A DNA stretch of 9,379 nucleotides from Porphyromonadaceae bacterium (lineage in GTDB: Bacteria; Bacteroidota; Bacteroidia; Bacteroidales; Paludibacteraceae): contig CAJPNS010000075.1 of assembly GCA_905372135.1 (NCBI GenBank), positions 1-9,379 on the forward strand. The letters run 5' to 3'. The notes below the pieces were generated by a model. That model was given only the letters and a program-made list of their open reading frames with translations, did no database searches and was not told the origin of the DNA. The translations under genes and the position numbers were made by a program. Position 1 is the stretch's first letter; the number at the start of each line of letters is the position of its first letter. Shown here one piece after another: positions 1 to 7,096 of this stretch.

Positions 1-412
1 TCTTAGGCGATACGGATACAAAGCGTACGATATCTTTTAGCGACGTACCTGCCGGATGCTCGGCGTCGAAGTCCTTATCGCTTACTATGTCTATCTCCCT
101 AAAATCGACAGCAGAGCATACTCCCCATTCTGGCCTATGATGGTATTCTCTTTTTTTATTATAAGTCAAATCGTTATGTTTACGACACAATGCTTCGTAT
201 GTTGTCTTTTCTCCTCCTTCATCTCTCCAGCTATAGTGTTTAACTCTACCCTTACCACGAATTATTATATTTCCTGCCTTTGTGGTATCTATGCCTATAT
301 CTTCAAATTTACAATATCTTGTTACATAAGATTTGAAAACGTGATATCTGGCTCTATCACAACTTTGATACAATAATGCCGTTACAATTGATAGTAATAT
401 TAATCTTTTCAT
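1..412 (-). CDS. Small lipoprotein of unknown function (partial, C-terminus outside window)
   Basis: An open frame runs on the minus strand from an ATG at 412-410 to the left edge, about 137 codons without a stop. The protein opens MKRLILLSIVTALLYQSC, a short lipoprotein signal peptide: K2-R3, a hydrophobic core (residues 4-15) and a lipobox ending S17-C18, where C18 would be the lipidated residue. The mature part is polar and rich in Lys, Arg, Tyr, Asp and Glu, with further Cys residues, and I recognise no domain in it. It is therefore probably an envelope lipoprotein; whether it faces the periplasm or the surface cannot be told. The residues after C18 (D-R-A-R) are not a clear Bacteroidota surface-export signal. 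A TATCTTTG motif lies 41 bases upstream of the start, so the gene is probably transcribed on its own. Confidence is good that it is a gene and low for function. Confidence 0.7.
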   Translation of the reverse strand, partial: MKRLILLSIVTALLYQSCDRARYHVFKSYVTRYCKFEDIGIDTTKAGNIIIRGKGRVKHYSWRDEGGEKTTYEALCRKHNDLTYNKKREYHHRPEWGVCSAVDFREIDIVSDKDFDAEHPAGTSLKDIVRFVSVSPK

Positions 413-452
413 AAGATATTGTGTGTGTTACTGTTGTTGAAAAATATGATAG

Positions 453-460
453 CAAAGATA
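453..460 (-). promoter_or_regulatory. Putative Bacteroidota -7 element (TATCTTTG) for the lipoprotein gene
   Basis: Read on the minus strand, 460-453 is TATCTTTG, an exact match to the Bacteroidota -7 consensus TAnnTTTG, and it leaves an AT-rich leader of about 35 bases before the ATG at 412. No convincing TTTG -33 element lies 19-21 bases upstream. The rest of the 413-569 gap is AT-rich and shows no other gene or clear hairpin terminator. Confidence 0.5.
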
Positions 461-569
461 AGAAAAAGCAATAGAATTATTAAAAAATGGTTCTTTCTAA
501 GAAGATGTACAAAAACGAAAATGTTGCAAGCGGGTTACACATTTATCGGAAAATAATATTTTGACACGG

Positions 570-2171
570 TCAAGCGTTGTCGTGCTTCGGGGCGAAGATG
601 AACTGTCCTGTTACGGAGTCGGCGTTTTGTGCCACCTCTTCGGGTGTACCTGTGGCTATGAGGTATCCGCCGAGGTCGCCGCCGTCTTTGCCGAGGTCGA
701 TTATATGGTCTGCCTGCCGTATAATATCGAGATTGTGTTCGATGATGACGACCGTGTGTCCCTTGGCTATGATGGCATCGATGGCGTGCATAAGGGTTTT
801 TATGTCGTGTGTATGCAGTCCGGTCGAAGGCTCGTCGAAGATGAAGAATTGTGGGCGGAGGTCGTCTTGTACGAGGAACGAGGCAAGTTTGACGCGTTGG
901 TTCTCGCCTCCCGACAGTGTAGAGGATGCCTGTCCGAGCTTGACATAGCCGATACCTACATCTTGCAGCGGTTGCAGACGGCGAACTATGCGTCGTTCGG
1001 TTGCTCCGTTGCCTTGTCCGAAGAATGCTATCGCCTCATCGACGGTCATCTCGAGTACATCGTAGATATTTTTGCCTTTATACGATACGTCGAGTACGTC
1101 GCTTTTGAAGCGTCGTCCCTTGCATTCTTCGCATACGAGCGTTACGTCGGCCATAAACTGCATAGGCACGGTTATGACGCCTTCGCCTTTGCAGGCGTCG
1201 CAGCGTCCGCCGTCCTGATTGAACGAGAAATGCGATGCCGTCAGGTGCAGGTGTTTGGCTGCCTTGCTGTCGGCGAAGAGCTTGCGTATCTCGTCGTATG
1301 CCTTTATGTAGGTGGCGGGGTTCGAACGGCTCGATTTGCCTATCGGCGTCTGATTGACAAACTCCACTCCGTCGATGAGATGCAGGCTGCCTGCCAATCG
1401 GTTGGAGACGGTTCGCCTGTCGGAGGCGAAGTAACGGTGCAGCTCGGCGTACAACTCATCGCGTACGAGCGACGATTTGCCGCTGCCGCTTACGCCTGTT
1501 ACTGCGGTAAGGACACCGAGCGGAAACCGTACGTCGATATTTTTCAGATTGTTGGCAGTGGCGTTTTTTATTTCGATAAAATTGTGCCAACGTCTGCGTC
1601 GTGCCGGCACCTCTATTTTATCTTTACCATACATGTATTGCAATGTATACGAAGCTCTTATGTCGTCGTCGGAAGCTTTGGCTGCATCGCCTGCAAATAC
1701 TACCTCGCCACCGCCTGTGCCCGCCTTGGGTCCTATGTCGATAAGATAGTCGGCAGAGCCTATTATCTCGGGGTCGTGTTCGACGACTACTACCGTATTG
1801 CCTACGTCTCTGAGTTGTTTGAGCACTGTCAGCAGACGCTCCGTGTCGCGACTGTGGAGTCCTATCGAAGGCTCGTCGAGCACGTATAGCGACCCCACAA
1901 GCGAACTGCCGAGCGATGTGGCGAGGTAGATACGTTGGCTTTCGCCTCCCGAGAGTGTCTTCGACTGACGATTGAGCGTAAGGTATCCTACGCCGACGTC
2001 GGTCAGGAACTTCAACCTCGAGCGTATCTCGGTGAGCAACCGCCCTGCTATCTGTTCCTCTTCTTTGGTGAGCACTATATTATCCATCAGAGTGGCGAGC
2101 TCCGATACGGGTATATCCACCAAGTCGGTGATGGAGAGAGCCGTCTGCTTTTTGCTGTTTTTTTGAGCCAT
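570..2171 (-). CDS. N-terminally truncated UvrA-family protein (excinuclease ABC subunit A, C-terminal part)
   Basis: This 533-residue protein matches the C-terminal part of UvrA, the damage-sensing ATPase of nucleotide excision repair, normally about 930-950 residues. Visible in order: first ABC signature LSGGESQR (73-80), Walker B YVLDEPS (96-102), H-loop EH (131-132), second Walker A GVSGSGKSS (226-234), the C-terminal zinc finger C324-x2-C327-x19-C347-x2-C350 with UvrA spacing, second signature LSGGENQR (419-426), Walker B FIFDEPSTGLH (443-453) and H-loop H479. Missing are the first Walker A, the UvrB-binding domain and the insertion domain, roughly 400 residues. The reading frame upstream of the ATG carries no UvrA-like sequence. 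The gene has its own TACCTTTG promoter motif, and no internal stop or frameshift is seen. It may be a decayed paralogue, a recent internal deletion, or a working half-UvrA that keeps only one complete composite ATP site. The sequence style (MQFMADVTLVCEEC) suggests the second UvrA paralogue of Bacteroidota rather than the main one; that is from memory and not certain. Confidence 0.88.
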   Translation of the reverse strand: MAQKNSKKQTALSITDLVDIPVSELATLMDNIVLTKEEEQIAGRLLTEIRSRLKFLTDVGVGYLTLNRQSKTLSGGESQRIYLATSLGSSLVGSLYVLDEPSIGLHSRDTERLLTVLKQLRDVGNTVVVVEHDPEIIGSADYLIDIGPKAGTGGGEVVFAGDAAKASDDDIRASYTLQYMYGKDKIEVPARRRRWHNFIEIKNATANNLKNIDVRFPLGVLTAVTGVSGSGKSSLVRDELYAELHRYFASDRRTVSNRLAGSLHLIDGVEFVNQTPIGKSSRSNPATYIKAYDEIRKLFADSKAAKHLHLTASHFSFNQDGGRCDACKGEGVITVPMQFMADVTLVCEECKGRRFKSDVLDVSYKGKNIYDVLEMTVDEAIAFFGQGNGATERRIVRRLQPLQDVGIGYVKLGQASSTLSGGENQRVKLASFLVQDDLRPQFFIFDEPSTGLHTHDIKTLMHAIDAIIAKGHTVVIIEHNLDIIRQADHIIDLGKDGGDLGGYLIATGTPEEVAQNADSVTGQFIFAPKHDNA

Positions 2172-2206
2172 TTTATCTGTTGTAGAGCCTCGATTAACTT
2201 GATGTG

Positions 2207-2214
2207 CAAAGGTA
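2207..2214 (-). promoter_or_regulatory. Putative -7 element (TACCTTTG) for the truncated uvrA gene
   Basis: On the minus strand, 2214-2207 reads TACCTTTG, matching TAnnTTTG, 35 bases upstream of the ATG at 2171. The -33 position is AT-rich without a clear TTTG. It faces away from the plus-strand element at 2241-2248, so the 115-base gap is a divergent promoter region. Confidence 0.55.
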
Positions 2215-2240
2215 CTACTTTTTGAAGGATATAAATATTG

Positions 2241-2248
2241 TATCTTTG
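2241..2248 (+). promoter_or_regulatory. Putative -7 element (TATCTTTG) for the amidotransferase-dipeptidase gene
   Basis: TATCTTTG at 2241-2248 matches the Bacteroidota -7 consensus and lies 38 bases upstream of the ATG at 2287. A TTTG at 2221-2224 could be the -33 element, but its 16-base spacer is shorter than the usual 19-21. The leader up to 2286 is AT-rich with no classical Shine-Dalgarno. Confidence 0.5.
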
Positions 2249-2286
2249 TAAGATATTTGTTTCATATATAATATAGAGTTAAAACA

Positions 2287-4038
2287 ATGGATACCAAACC
2301 TCTTATAGGTATATCGGCAAATTATGCCGAAAACAATTCGAAACTTGCCGAAAACTACTATAAATCAGTTGTTGCTGCCGGTGGAATACCTGTAATTGTA
2401 CCCGTTACAACAGATTCTGAAGTTTTGGAGAAGACGGTTTCTCTGCTCGACGGTATTATTTGCAGTGGCGGAGGCGATATGAGTCCAAGCTATTACGGCG
2501 AGGAGGCTATACCCGAAATGGGAGAGGTCAACGAGTATCGCGATAGATACGACTACGATTTGTGTATGACGGCTATACGATGGCAGCTACCTATTTTAGG
2601 CATCTGCAGAGGAATGCAGACTATCAACATCGCTTTCGGCGGCTCACTGTATCAGGATATTAAGGCTCAGGCCGACGGCAAGCCTTTTTGCCACTCGCAA
2701 GACGCCGACCGCTCGGTAGCCACACAGACGGCGACGATAGACAAAGAGTCTTTACTGTATAAGATTGTTAGAGTCAACAGATTAGATATAAATAGCATAC
2801 ATCATCAAGCGGTACGTCGTATTGCCGACGGTTTACGTGCCGTTGCCCATACCGACGACGGTATATGCGAGGCGATAGAGAGCGTTCACTATCCCATCTT
2901 GGGAGTGCAGTGGCATCCCGAGCATCTGTCGGGGGGGGGCGGCGATGCTTCAGCCGCGGTCGACAACCCGCATTTGAATATATTTCGTTGGCTTATCGGT
3001 GAGGCAAGGGTATTCAATAGAGCCAAGTCGATACACGGCAGAGCGTTTGTAGTTGATTCGCACTGCGATACGCCGATGTTTTTCCATTACCCCGAAGTAA
3101 ATATTGTAGACAACGTGCCTCAGTGGGTCGATCCTGCCGATTTCGATGTCGACGACGAAGAGCCGCTTTTGTACGAAATAAAGGTAGATGCACACAAGAT
3201 GAGGCAAGGCAGAGTCGACGCCGTATTTATGGTGGCATATATACCGCAAAATACGCCTGATGATGAGTCTCATACGAAAGCCGAAAGGCTATTGACCAAA
3301 ATAGTGTCGCAGGCTCGGGCGGCAGACGACAAAGTGGAAGTAGTATCTACAATCAATGATTTAAAGCGTTGCAAACGAGAGGGTAAACCTGCTATAGTTT
3401 TGGGTATCGAAAACGGTTATGCTTTGGGCGAAACGATTGATAATATCGATAAGTTCTATCGTATGGGAGTGAGGTATATTACTCTTTGTCACAACGGCGA
3501 CAATCAGTTGTGCGACTCGGCTATGAAGACCGTCCATACACACAACGGACTTAGCGACTTTGGACGTAAGGCTATCGAGCGTATGAACTTGCTGGGGGTA
3601 ATGGTAGATGTCTCTCACGCAGGCGAAAAGACCTTTTGGGATACGATAGAGCTATCGACGAAACCGATAATAGCTTCACACTCTTGCTGTAAGGCATTGT
3701 GTCGGCATCCGCGAAATCTTACCGACGACCAGATACGTGCTCTCGCCGCTAAGGGCGGAGTTTTGCAGATATGCCTTTACAAACATTTTCTTAGCGACAA
3801 AGGCACTGCCGATATTACCGATGCGGTACGGCATATTATGCATGTTGTCGACCTCGTAGGTGCCGATTATGTGGGTATTGGCAGCGATTTCGACGGAGGT
3901 GGCGGTATCGGCGGTTGCGAAGCCGAAAACGAGATTATCAACATTACGAAGGCTCTCGTACGGGAGGGGCTTGCAGACGAACAAATTATCAATATATTAG
4001 GCGGAAATCTCCTTAGAGTATTAAATAGCCAATCGTAG
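2287..4038 (+). CDS. Fused gamma-glutamyl peptide hydrolase (C26) and membrane-dipeptidase-type metallopeptidase (M19)
   Basis: This 583-residue protein has two complete enzyme domains. Residues 1-245 are a class I glutamine-amidotransferase-fold hydrolase of the PuuD / gamma-glutamyl-GABA hydrolase type (peptidase C26): SGGGD at 60-64, nucleophile C107 in GICRGMQ, and catalytic H210 and E212 in WHPEH. Residues 250-583 are an M19 renal/membrane-dipeptidase domain with its expected metal ligands: H259 and D261 (SHCD), E375 (GIEN), H444 (DVSH), H465 (ASHS), plus D534 in SDFDG. There is no signal peptide or membrane segment, so it should act in the cytoplasm. C26 enzymes cut gamma-glutamyl bonds and M19 enzymes cut dipeptides, so I infer sequential breakdown of gamma-glutamyl peptides; the substrate is unknown. 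The linker LSGGGGD (214-220) is encoded by a run of nine G at 2931-2939; gain or loss of one G would truncate the protein before the dipeptidase. The start is the ATG 38 bases after a -7 motif. Similar fusions may already be annotated in Bacteroidales. Confidence 0.92.
   Translation: MDTKPLIGISANYAENNSKLAENYYKSVVAAGGIPVIVPVTTDSEVLEKTVSLLDGIICSGGGDMSPSYYGEEAIPEMGEVNEYRDRYDYDLCMTAIRWQLPILGICRGMQTINIAFGGSLYQDIKAQADGKPFCHSQDADRSVATQTATIDKESLLYKIVRVNRLDINSIHHQAVRRIADGLRAVAHTDDGICEAIESVHYPILGVQWHPEHLSGGGGDASAAVDNPHLNIFRWLIGEARVFNRAKSIHGRAFVVDSHCDTPMFFHYPEVNIVDNVPQWVDPADFDVDDEEPLLYEIKVDAHKMRQGRVDAVFMVAYIPQNTPDDESHTKAERLLTKIVSQARAADDKVEVVSTINDLKRCKREGKPAIVLGIENGYALGETIDNIDKFYRMGVRYITLCHNGDNQLCDSAMKTVHTHNGLSDFGRKAIERMNLLGVMVDVSHAGEKTFWDTIELSTKPIIASHSCCKALCRHPRNLTDDQIRALAAKGGVLQICLYKHFLSDKGTADITDAVRHIMHVVDLVGADYVGIGSDFDGGGGIGGCEAENEIINITKALVREGLADEQIINILGGNLLRVLNSQS
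2931..2939 (+). repeat. Nine-G homopolymer at the C26/M19 domain junction
   Basis: Nine consecutive G encode the end of S215 and the glycines of the linker. With eight G, the frame meets TGA about 15 codons later, inside the codons for NPHLN; with ten G, it meets TGA near 3000. Either change leaves the C26 catalytic residues intact but removes the M19 domain. Tracts like this are known slippage sites in phase-variable genes; whether this one varies cannot be seen here. Confidence 0.9.
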
Positions 4039-4084
4039 ATTTACAAAAAACTACGTCACAACCATTTAATAGCCGAAAAAGATG

Positions 4085-4092
4085 TAATTTTG
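4085..4092 (+). promoter_or_regulatory. Putative -7 element (TAATTTTG) for the DUF4491-prfB pair
   Basis: TAATTTTG fits TAnnTTTG and lies 26 bases upstream of the GTG at 4119, giving a leader of about 20 bases. It sits in the 80-base gap after the C26-M19 gene. No convincing -33 TTTG is seen. Because only 19 bases separate DUF4491 from prfB, it probably serves both. Confidence 0.45.
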
Positions 4093-4118
4093 CCATCAAT
4101 TTAAAAAAGATATTTACA

Positions 4119-4445
4119 GTGTTTGAGTTTTTCAGTCGCCCTGAAATAGAGGGTATTACGATAGGGTTTCTTACGTTTGTCATCATCGGTATATTTCATC
4201 CGATTGTAATAAAAGCAGAGTACTATTTTAGTCATAAAATATGGTGGGTATTTTTGTTGGCAGGTATCGTGTCGCTCGTATTCGCATATTTGGCTAAGAC
4301 AACGTTGCTATCGGCAATATTGGCAATCGTAGGGTTTAGTTGCTTCTGGAGCATTATCGAAATACGGCAGCAAGCCGAGAGAGTGCGTAAGGGCTGGTTT
4401 CCCCGCAATCCGAAGCGGAAATACGATTTCGACAAAGATAAGTAA
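4119..4445 (+). CDS. Small inner-membrane protein, DUF4491 family
   Basis: This is a 108-residue protein of unknown function that I recognise as DUF4491, a family common in Bacteroidota. It has three hydrophobic segments (about 13-31, 42-59 and 63-80) and then a charged cytoplasmic-looking tail. The motifs IGIFHPIVIKAEYYF (23-37), the WWVFL segment near 42-46 and ERVRKGWFPRNPKR (87-100) are the family hallmarks. The start is a GTG: no in-frame ATG lies near, and the reading ahead of IEGITIGFLTF matches the usual N-terminal length. The gene ends 19 bases before prfB on the same strand and shares a likely promoter with it, so the two are probably co-transcribed. No enzymatic motif is visible, and I assign no function. 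Confidence 0.85.
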   Translation: MFEFFSRPEIEGITIGFLTFVIIGIFHPIVIKAEYYFSHKIWWVFLLAGIVSLVFAYLAKTTLLSAILAIVGFSCFWSIIEIRQQAERVRKGWFPRNPKRKYDFDKDK

Positions 4446-4464
4446 ATAAATATAATAAACGTAA

Positions 4465-5575
4465 ATGACTACACAAGAGCAGATTAAGGCGCTGTCCGAT
4501 AGGAGAGAGGCGTTGAGGAGGTATCTTTGAGGTCGATTCGAAGAAGATAGAACTCGAAGAGGAAGAACTTCGTACACAGGCACCCGACTTCTGGGAAAAT
4601 CAGAAACAGGCAGAGGAGCAGATGCGTAAAGTACGCTCCATAAAACAATGGATAGACCTCTACGAAGAGGCGGCGACAGCTGTCGAAGAGTTGACGATAA
4701 GCTACGATTTCTACAAAGAAGAGATGATGTCGGAGCAGGAGCTCGACGGGCAGTATGCACGCACACTCGATATTATCGAAAGAGTGGAGCTCAAAAATAT
4801 GCTTCGCAACGAGGGCGACAAGCTCGGAGCAGTGCTAAAGATTGTGGCGGGAGCAGGCGGCACAGAGGCACAAGACTGGGCGTCGATGTTGATGCGTATG
4901 TATCTTCGTTATTGCGAAGCAAACGGCTACAAAGCCGAGATAGTGAACCTACTCGAAGGCGACGAGGCGGGCATCAAGAACGTTACCATACAGATAGAGG
5001 GCGATTATGCTTACGGGTATCTGAAGAGCGAAAACGGGGTACATCGTCTTGTGAGGGTATCGCCCTACAATGCTCAGGGTAAGCGTATGACATCGTTCTC
5101 GTCGGTATTCGTGGCTCCTCTTGTCGACGACAGTATCGAGATAGATATAAATCCCGCCAACCTGTCGTGGGACACGTTCCGCTCGAGCGGTGCCGGTGGG
5201 CAGAATGTAAACAAGGTAGAGACGGGCGTCCGCCTGCATTATAAGTTCGTAAACCCCGTTACCGAACAACCCGACGAGATAGTGATAGAGAACACCGAAA
5301 GCCGTTCGCAATTCGGCAATAAAGACAACGCTATGCGTCTGCTGCGTTCGCAACTATACGAACTCGAACTCGAGAAGCGCAATGCCGAGACAGCTAAGAT
5401 AGAGGCAGGCAAAAAGAAGATAGAGTGGGGTAGCCAGATACGCTCATACGTCTTCGACGACCGTCGCGTCAAAGACCACCGTACCAATTACCAGACATCG
5501 AACGTGAATGCCGTAATGGACGGCAACTTGGAGGCGTTCATCAAAGCCTATCTGATGGAGTTCGGCGGGTGGTAG
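4465..5575 (+). CDS. prfB: Peptide chain release factor 2 (RF2), with programmed +1 frameshift
   Basis: RF2 recognises UGA and UAA stop codons in the ribosomal A site and triggers peptide release. The gene starts at ATG 4465 and reads 21 codons (MTTQEQIKALSDRREALRRYL) to an in-frame TGA at 4528-4530. The full protein needs a +1 shift after CTT (4525-4527), reading on from GAG at 4529 to the TAG at 5573-5575, for 369 residues, normal for RF2 (about 365). Calling the gene from the internal ATG at 4622 would lose the first 52 residues. The catalytic GGQ motif (SSGAGGQNVNK) is at about 244-246. The stop-codon recognition tripeptide reads S-P-Y (about 199-201) rather than the E. coli S-P-F, which I believe is usual in Bacteroidota. 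The residue matching E. coli 246 is Ser, as in most bacteria. The C-terminal segment IEWGSQIRSYVFDDRRVKDHR is typical of RF2. It follows DUF4491 closely and converges on ubiE with an 11-base gap. Confidence 0.97.
4516..4531 (+). promoter_or_regulatory. Programmed +1 ribosomal frameshift site of prfB
   Basis: The sequence AGGAGG TAT CTT TGA G has the classic RF2 autoregulation layout: an internal Shine-Dalgarno (4516-4521) three bases before the slippery CTT (4525-4527), then the in-frame TGA (4528-4530). When RF2 is scarce, the ribosome pauses at TGA, slips +1 and continues into the main frame; when it is abundant, translation stops after 21 residues. The internal Shine-Dalgarno is strong, while starts in this window have none. 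Confidence 0.95.
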
Positions 5576-5586
5576 AGGCTTATATG

Positions 5587-6327
5587 TTACTTACGTTTAT
5601 CGCCGATATATAGCGAGCATATACCACACGATAGTTTTTTGTAACTTACGTCGACAAAGCCGTTTTTTTTCATAATCTCTGCCATCTCTCTATTCTGAGG
5701 GAAAGCCGATATCGATCGGGGTAGATATTCGTATGCCAATTTGCTTTTGGCGAATATTTTCCCAAGTATCGGCAGCAGATGGGAGTAGATTTTGTACCCT
5801 TCTCTTATGGGAAAATGTTCGGGAGTCGATAGCTCGAGTATTACGAGTCGTCCGCCCGGACGCAGTACGCGCAGCATCTCGGAGAGTCCTTCGTCGAGTT
5901 TCTCGAAATTGCGTACCCCGAAAGCTACCGTAATGGCGTCGAACGAATTGCTGTCGAGGCTTAGGCGGCAACAGTTTTGCCGTTCGAACTCGATTGCCTT
6001 GCCGAGTCCGAGTCGGTCGACCTTTGTCTTTGCCTCTCTCATCATATTGTCGGATATATCGATGCCCAGTATCTTATGTGGCTGTAGCGACCTGTATGCC
6101 TCGATAGCAAAATCGCCTGTGCCTGTGGCTACGTCGAGTATGTTTTGCGGGCGGAGGTCGGTGAGGTACATAAGCCCACGGCGACGCCATCGTTTATCGA
6201 GATTCCACGACATGGTGTGATTCATTCGGTCGTAACTATGAGCTATGGTGTCGAACATACGCTCTACCTGCGTGCTTTTCGACTGATTGTTTTCGTTGTA
6301 CGGCAATACTTTTTCTACTTTATACAT
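5587..6327 (-). CDS. ubiE: Demethylmenaquinone methyltransferase (UbiE/MenG)
   Basis: This 246-residue SAM-dependent methyltransferase performs the last step of menaquinone synthesis, C-methylation of demethylmenaquinone, at the cytoplasmic face of the inner membrane. Visible features are SAM motif I LDVATGTGD (64-72), the acidic end of strand 2 in GIDIS (88-92), the UbiE signature DAITVAFGVRNFE (130-142) and the second signature RVLRPGGRLVILE (153-165). FDTIAHSYDRMN (25-36) is the usual N-terminal family motif. Length is normal. Where many UbiE proteins have D-A-E after motif II, this one has N118-C119-C120, probably a lineage variant. The gene lies 18 bases downstream of the DUF3108 gene on the same strand, with no room for a separate promoter, so it is likely the last gene of the lolA-like/DUF3108/ubiE unit. 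In an organism lacking ubiquinone, menaquinone is the likely sole product (menG is the equivalent name). Confidence 0.95.
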   Translation of the reverse strand: MYKVEKVLPYNENNQSKSTQVERMFDTIAHSYDRMNHTMSWNLDKRWRRRGLMYLTDLRPQNILDVATGTGDFAIEAYRSLQPHKILGIDISDNMMREAKTKVDRLGLGKAIEFERQNCCRLSLDSNSFDAITVAFGVRNFEKLDEGLSEMLRVLRPGGRLVILELSTPEHFPIREGYKIYSHLLPILGKIFAKSKLAYEYLPRSISAFPQNREMAEIMKKNGFVDVSYKKLSCGICSLYIGDKRK

Positions 6328-6345
6328 AAAATATTGGTTGTTAGT

Positions 6346-7056
6346 TCAATCGACTATTTCTACCTTGAAGCTACCTACGCGGAAATTAACCTTTATAAGT
6401 ACCGGACGTCGCTTGTAATCGTCTGTAAAATAGATAGCTACACCCTCTTTGCTAAACATTTTTATGCCTGAGAATATAGGTGTGAATTTGTGGCATTTAT
6501 ACACCTTGCCTCTCTGTTTTATCTGTTCTTTGCCTCGATATACTACTCGTGTATTGTTGATTTTTTCGTCGAAATATATAGGAAATATCAGTACGTCGTT
6601 AGGTTTGAGCTTGTCCCAGTTGTACGAACGCAGGGCAAATATCCCCGATACGATATCGTAGAATCGTTCGGACGTCTCGAATCGTCCTTTGATGGAACTC
6701 TCTACATAGTCGTCGTGATATGTTACTTCTTCGTATTGACTGTAGCCACCCTCGTTGGCATTTCTTACGAATTTGTACGGTTTCATCGTCTCTGTGGAGA
6801 AGATAGAGCGGAATACGTCGTGGAAATGAAATATATCGTCGACGATACCTATGGCGTACATATCTATTTTCACGTCGTAACAATCTTTTTCGTCCCACTT
6901 TACTTTTTTCGAAGATATTATGACCTCTCCGCCCTTGATGAAACCATATTTTGCGTTGTATTTGAGGGTCTCTCCTTCGAAGTTAAACGACTGATTTTGA
7001 GTGTAAACCTGCTTTATTGATATTATTGCAAGTGTGGCAAGCAATATATATTTCAT
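6346..7056 (-). CDS. Exported protein of the DUF3108 family
   Basis: This 236-residue protein has an N-terminal signal peptide (MKYILLATLAIISI, cleavage probably near residue 20) and then the DUF3108 hallmark: FEGETLKYNAKYGFIKGG (26-43), where a beta-rich domain starts with F-x-x-G-E-x-L-x-Y. The rest alternates short polar and aromatic strands, as expected for an all-beta periplasmic domain, and it has no catalytic motif that I recognise. The function of DUF3108 is unknown to me. It sits 40 bases after the LolA-like gene and 18 bases before ubiE on the same strand, and no -7 motif is seen in either gap, so it is probably co-transcribed. Next to a LolA-like carrier, a role in the envelope or in handling hydrophobic ligands is a reasonable inference and no more than that. 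The start is the ATG directly before the signal peptide. Confidence 0.85.
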   Translation of the reverse strand: MKYILLATLAIISIKQVYTQNQSFNFEGETLKYNAKYGFIKGGEVIISSKKVKWDEKDCYDVKIDMYAIGIVDDIFHFHDVFRSIFSTETMKPYKFVRNANEGGYSQYEEVTYHDDYVESSIKGRFETSERFYDIVSGIFALRSYNWDKLKPNDVLIFPIYFDEKINNTRVVYRGKEQIKQRGKVYKCHKFTPIFSGIKMFSKEGVAIYFTDDYKRRPVLIKVNFRVGSFKVEIVD

Positions 7057-7096
7057 ATTTAGTAAAAATATATTTATTGTTTTGTAAATAAACGAT

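Noticed and set aside
561..1889. A 442-codon open frame on the plus strand opposite the uvrA-like gene
   Set aside because: It lies wholly antisense to a well-supported ABC protein. Its composition is a codon-shadow (many Val, Tyr, Ala and Cys) and it has no recognisable domain.
4199..4201. Later ATG starts within the DUF4491 gene
   Set aside because: Starting later would remove the first hydrophobic segment and the family hallmark; the GTG at 4119 gives the usual family length.
4622..5575. prfB called from the internal ATG at 4622
   Set aside because: The upstream frameshift site and the RF2-like N-terminal helix (residues 22-52) show that the gene begins at 4465.
6490..7020. A 176-codon plus-strand frame opposite the DUF3108 gene
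   Set aside because: It is antisense to a gene with a signal peptide and family motif, and I see no domain or promoter motif for it.
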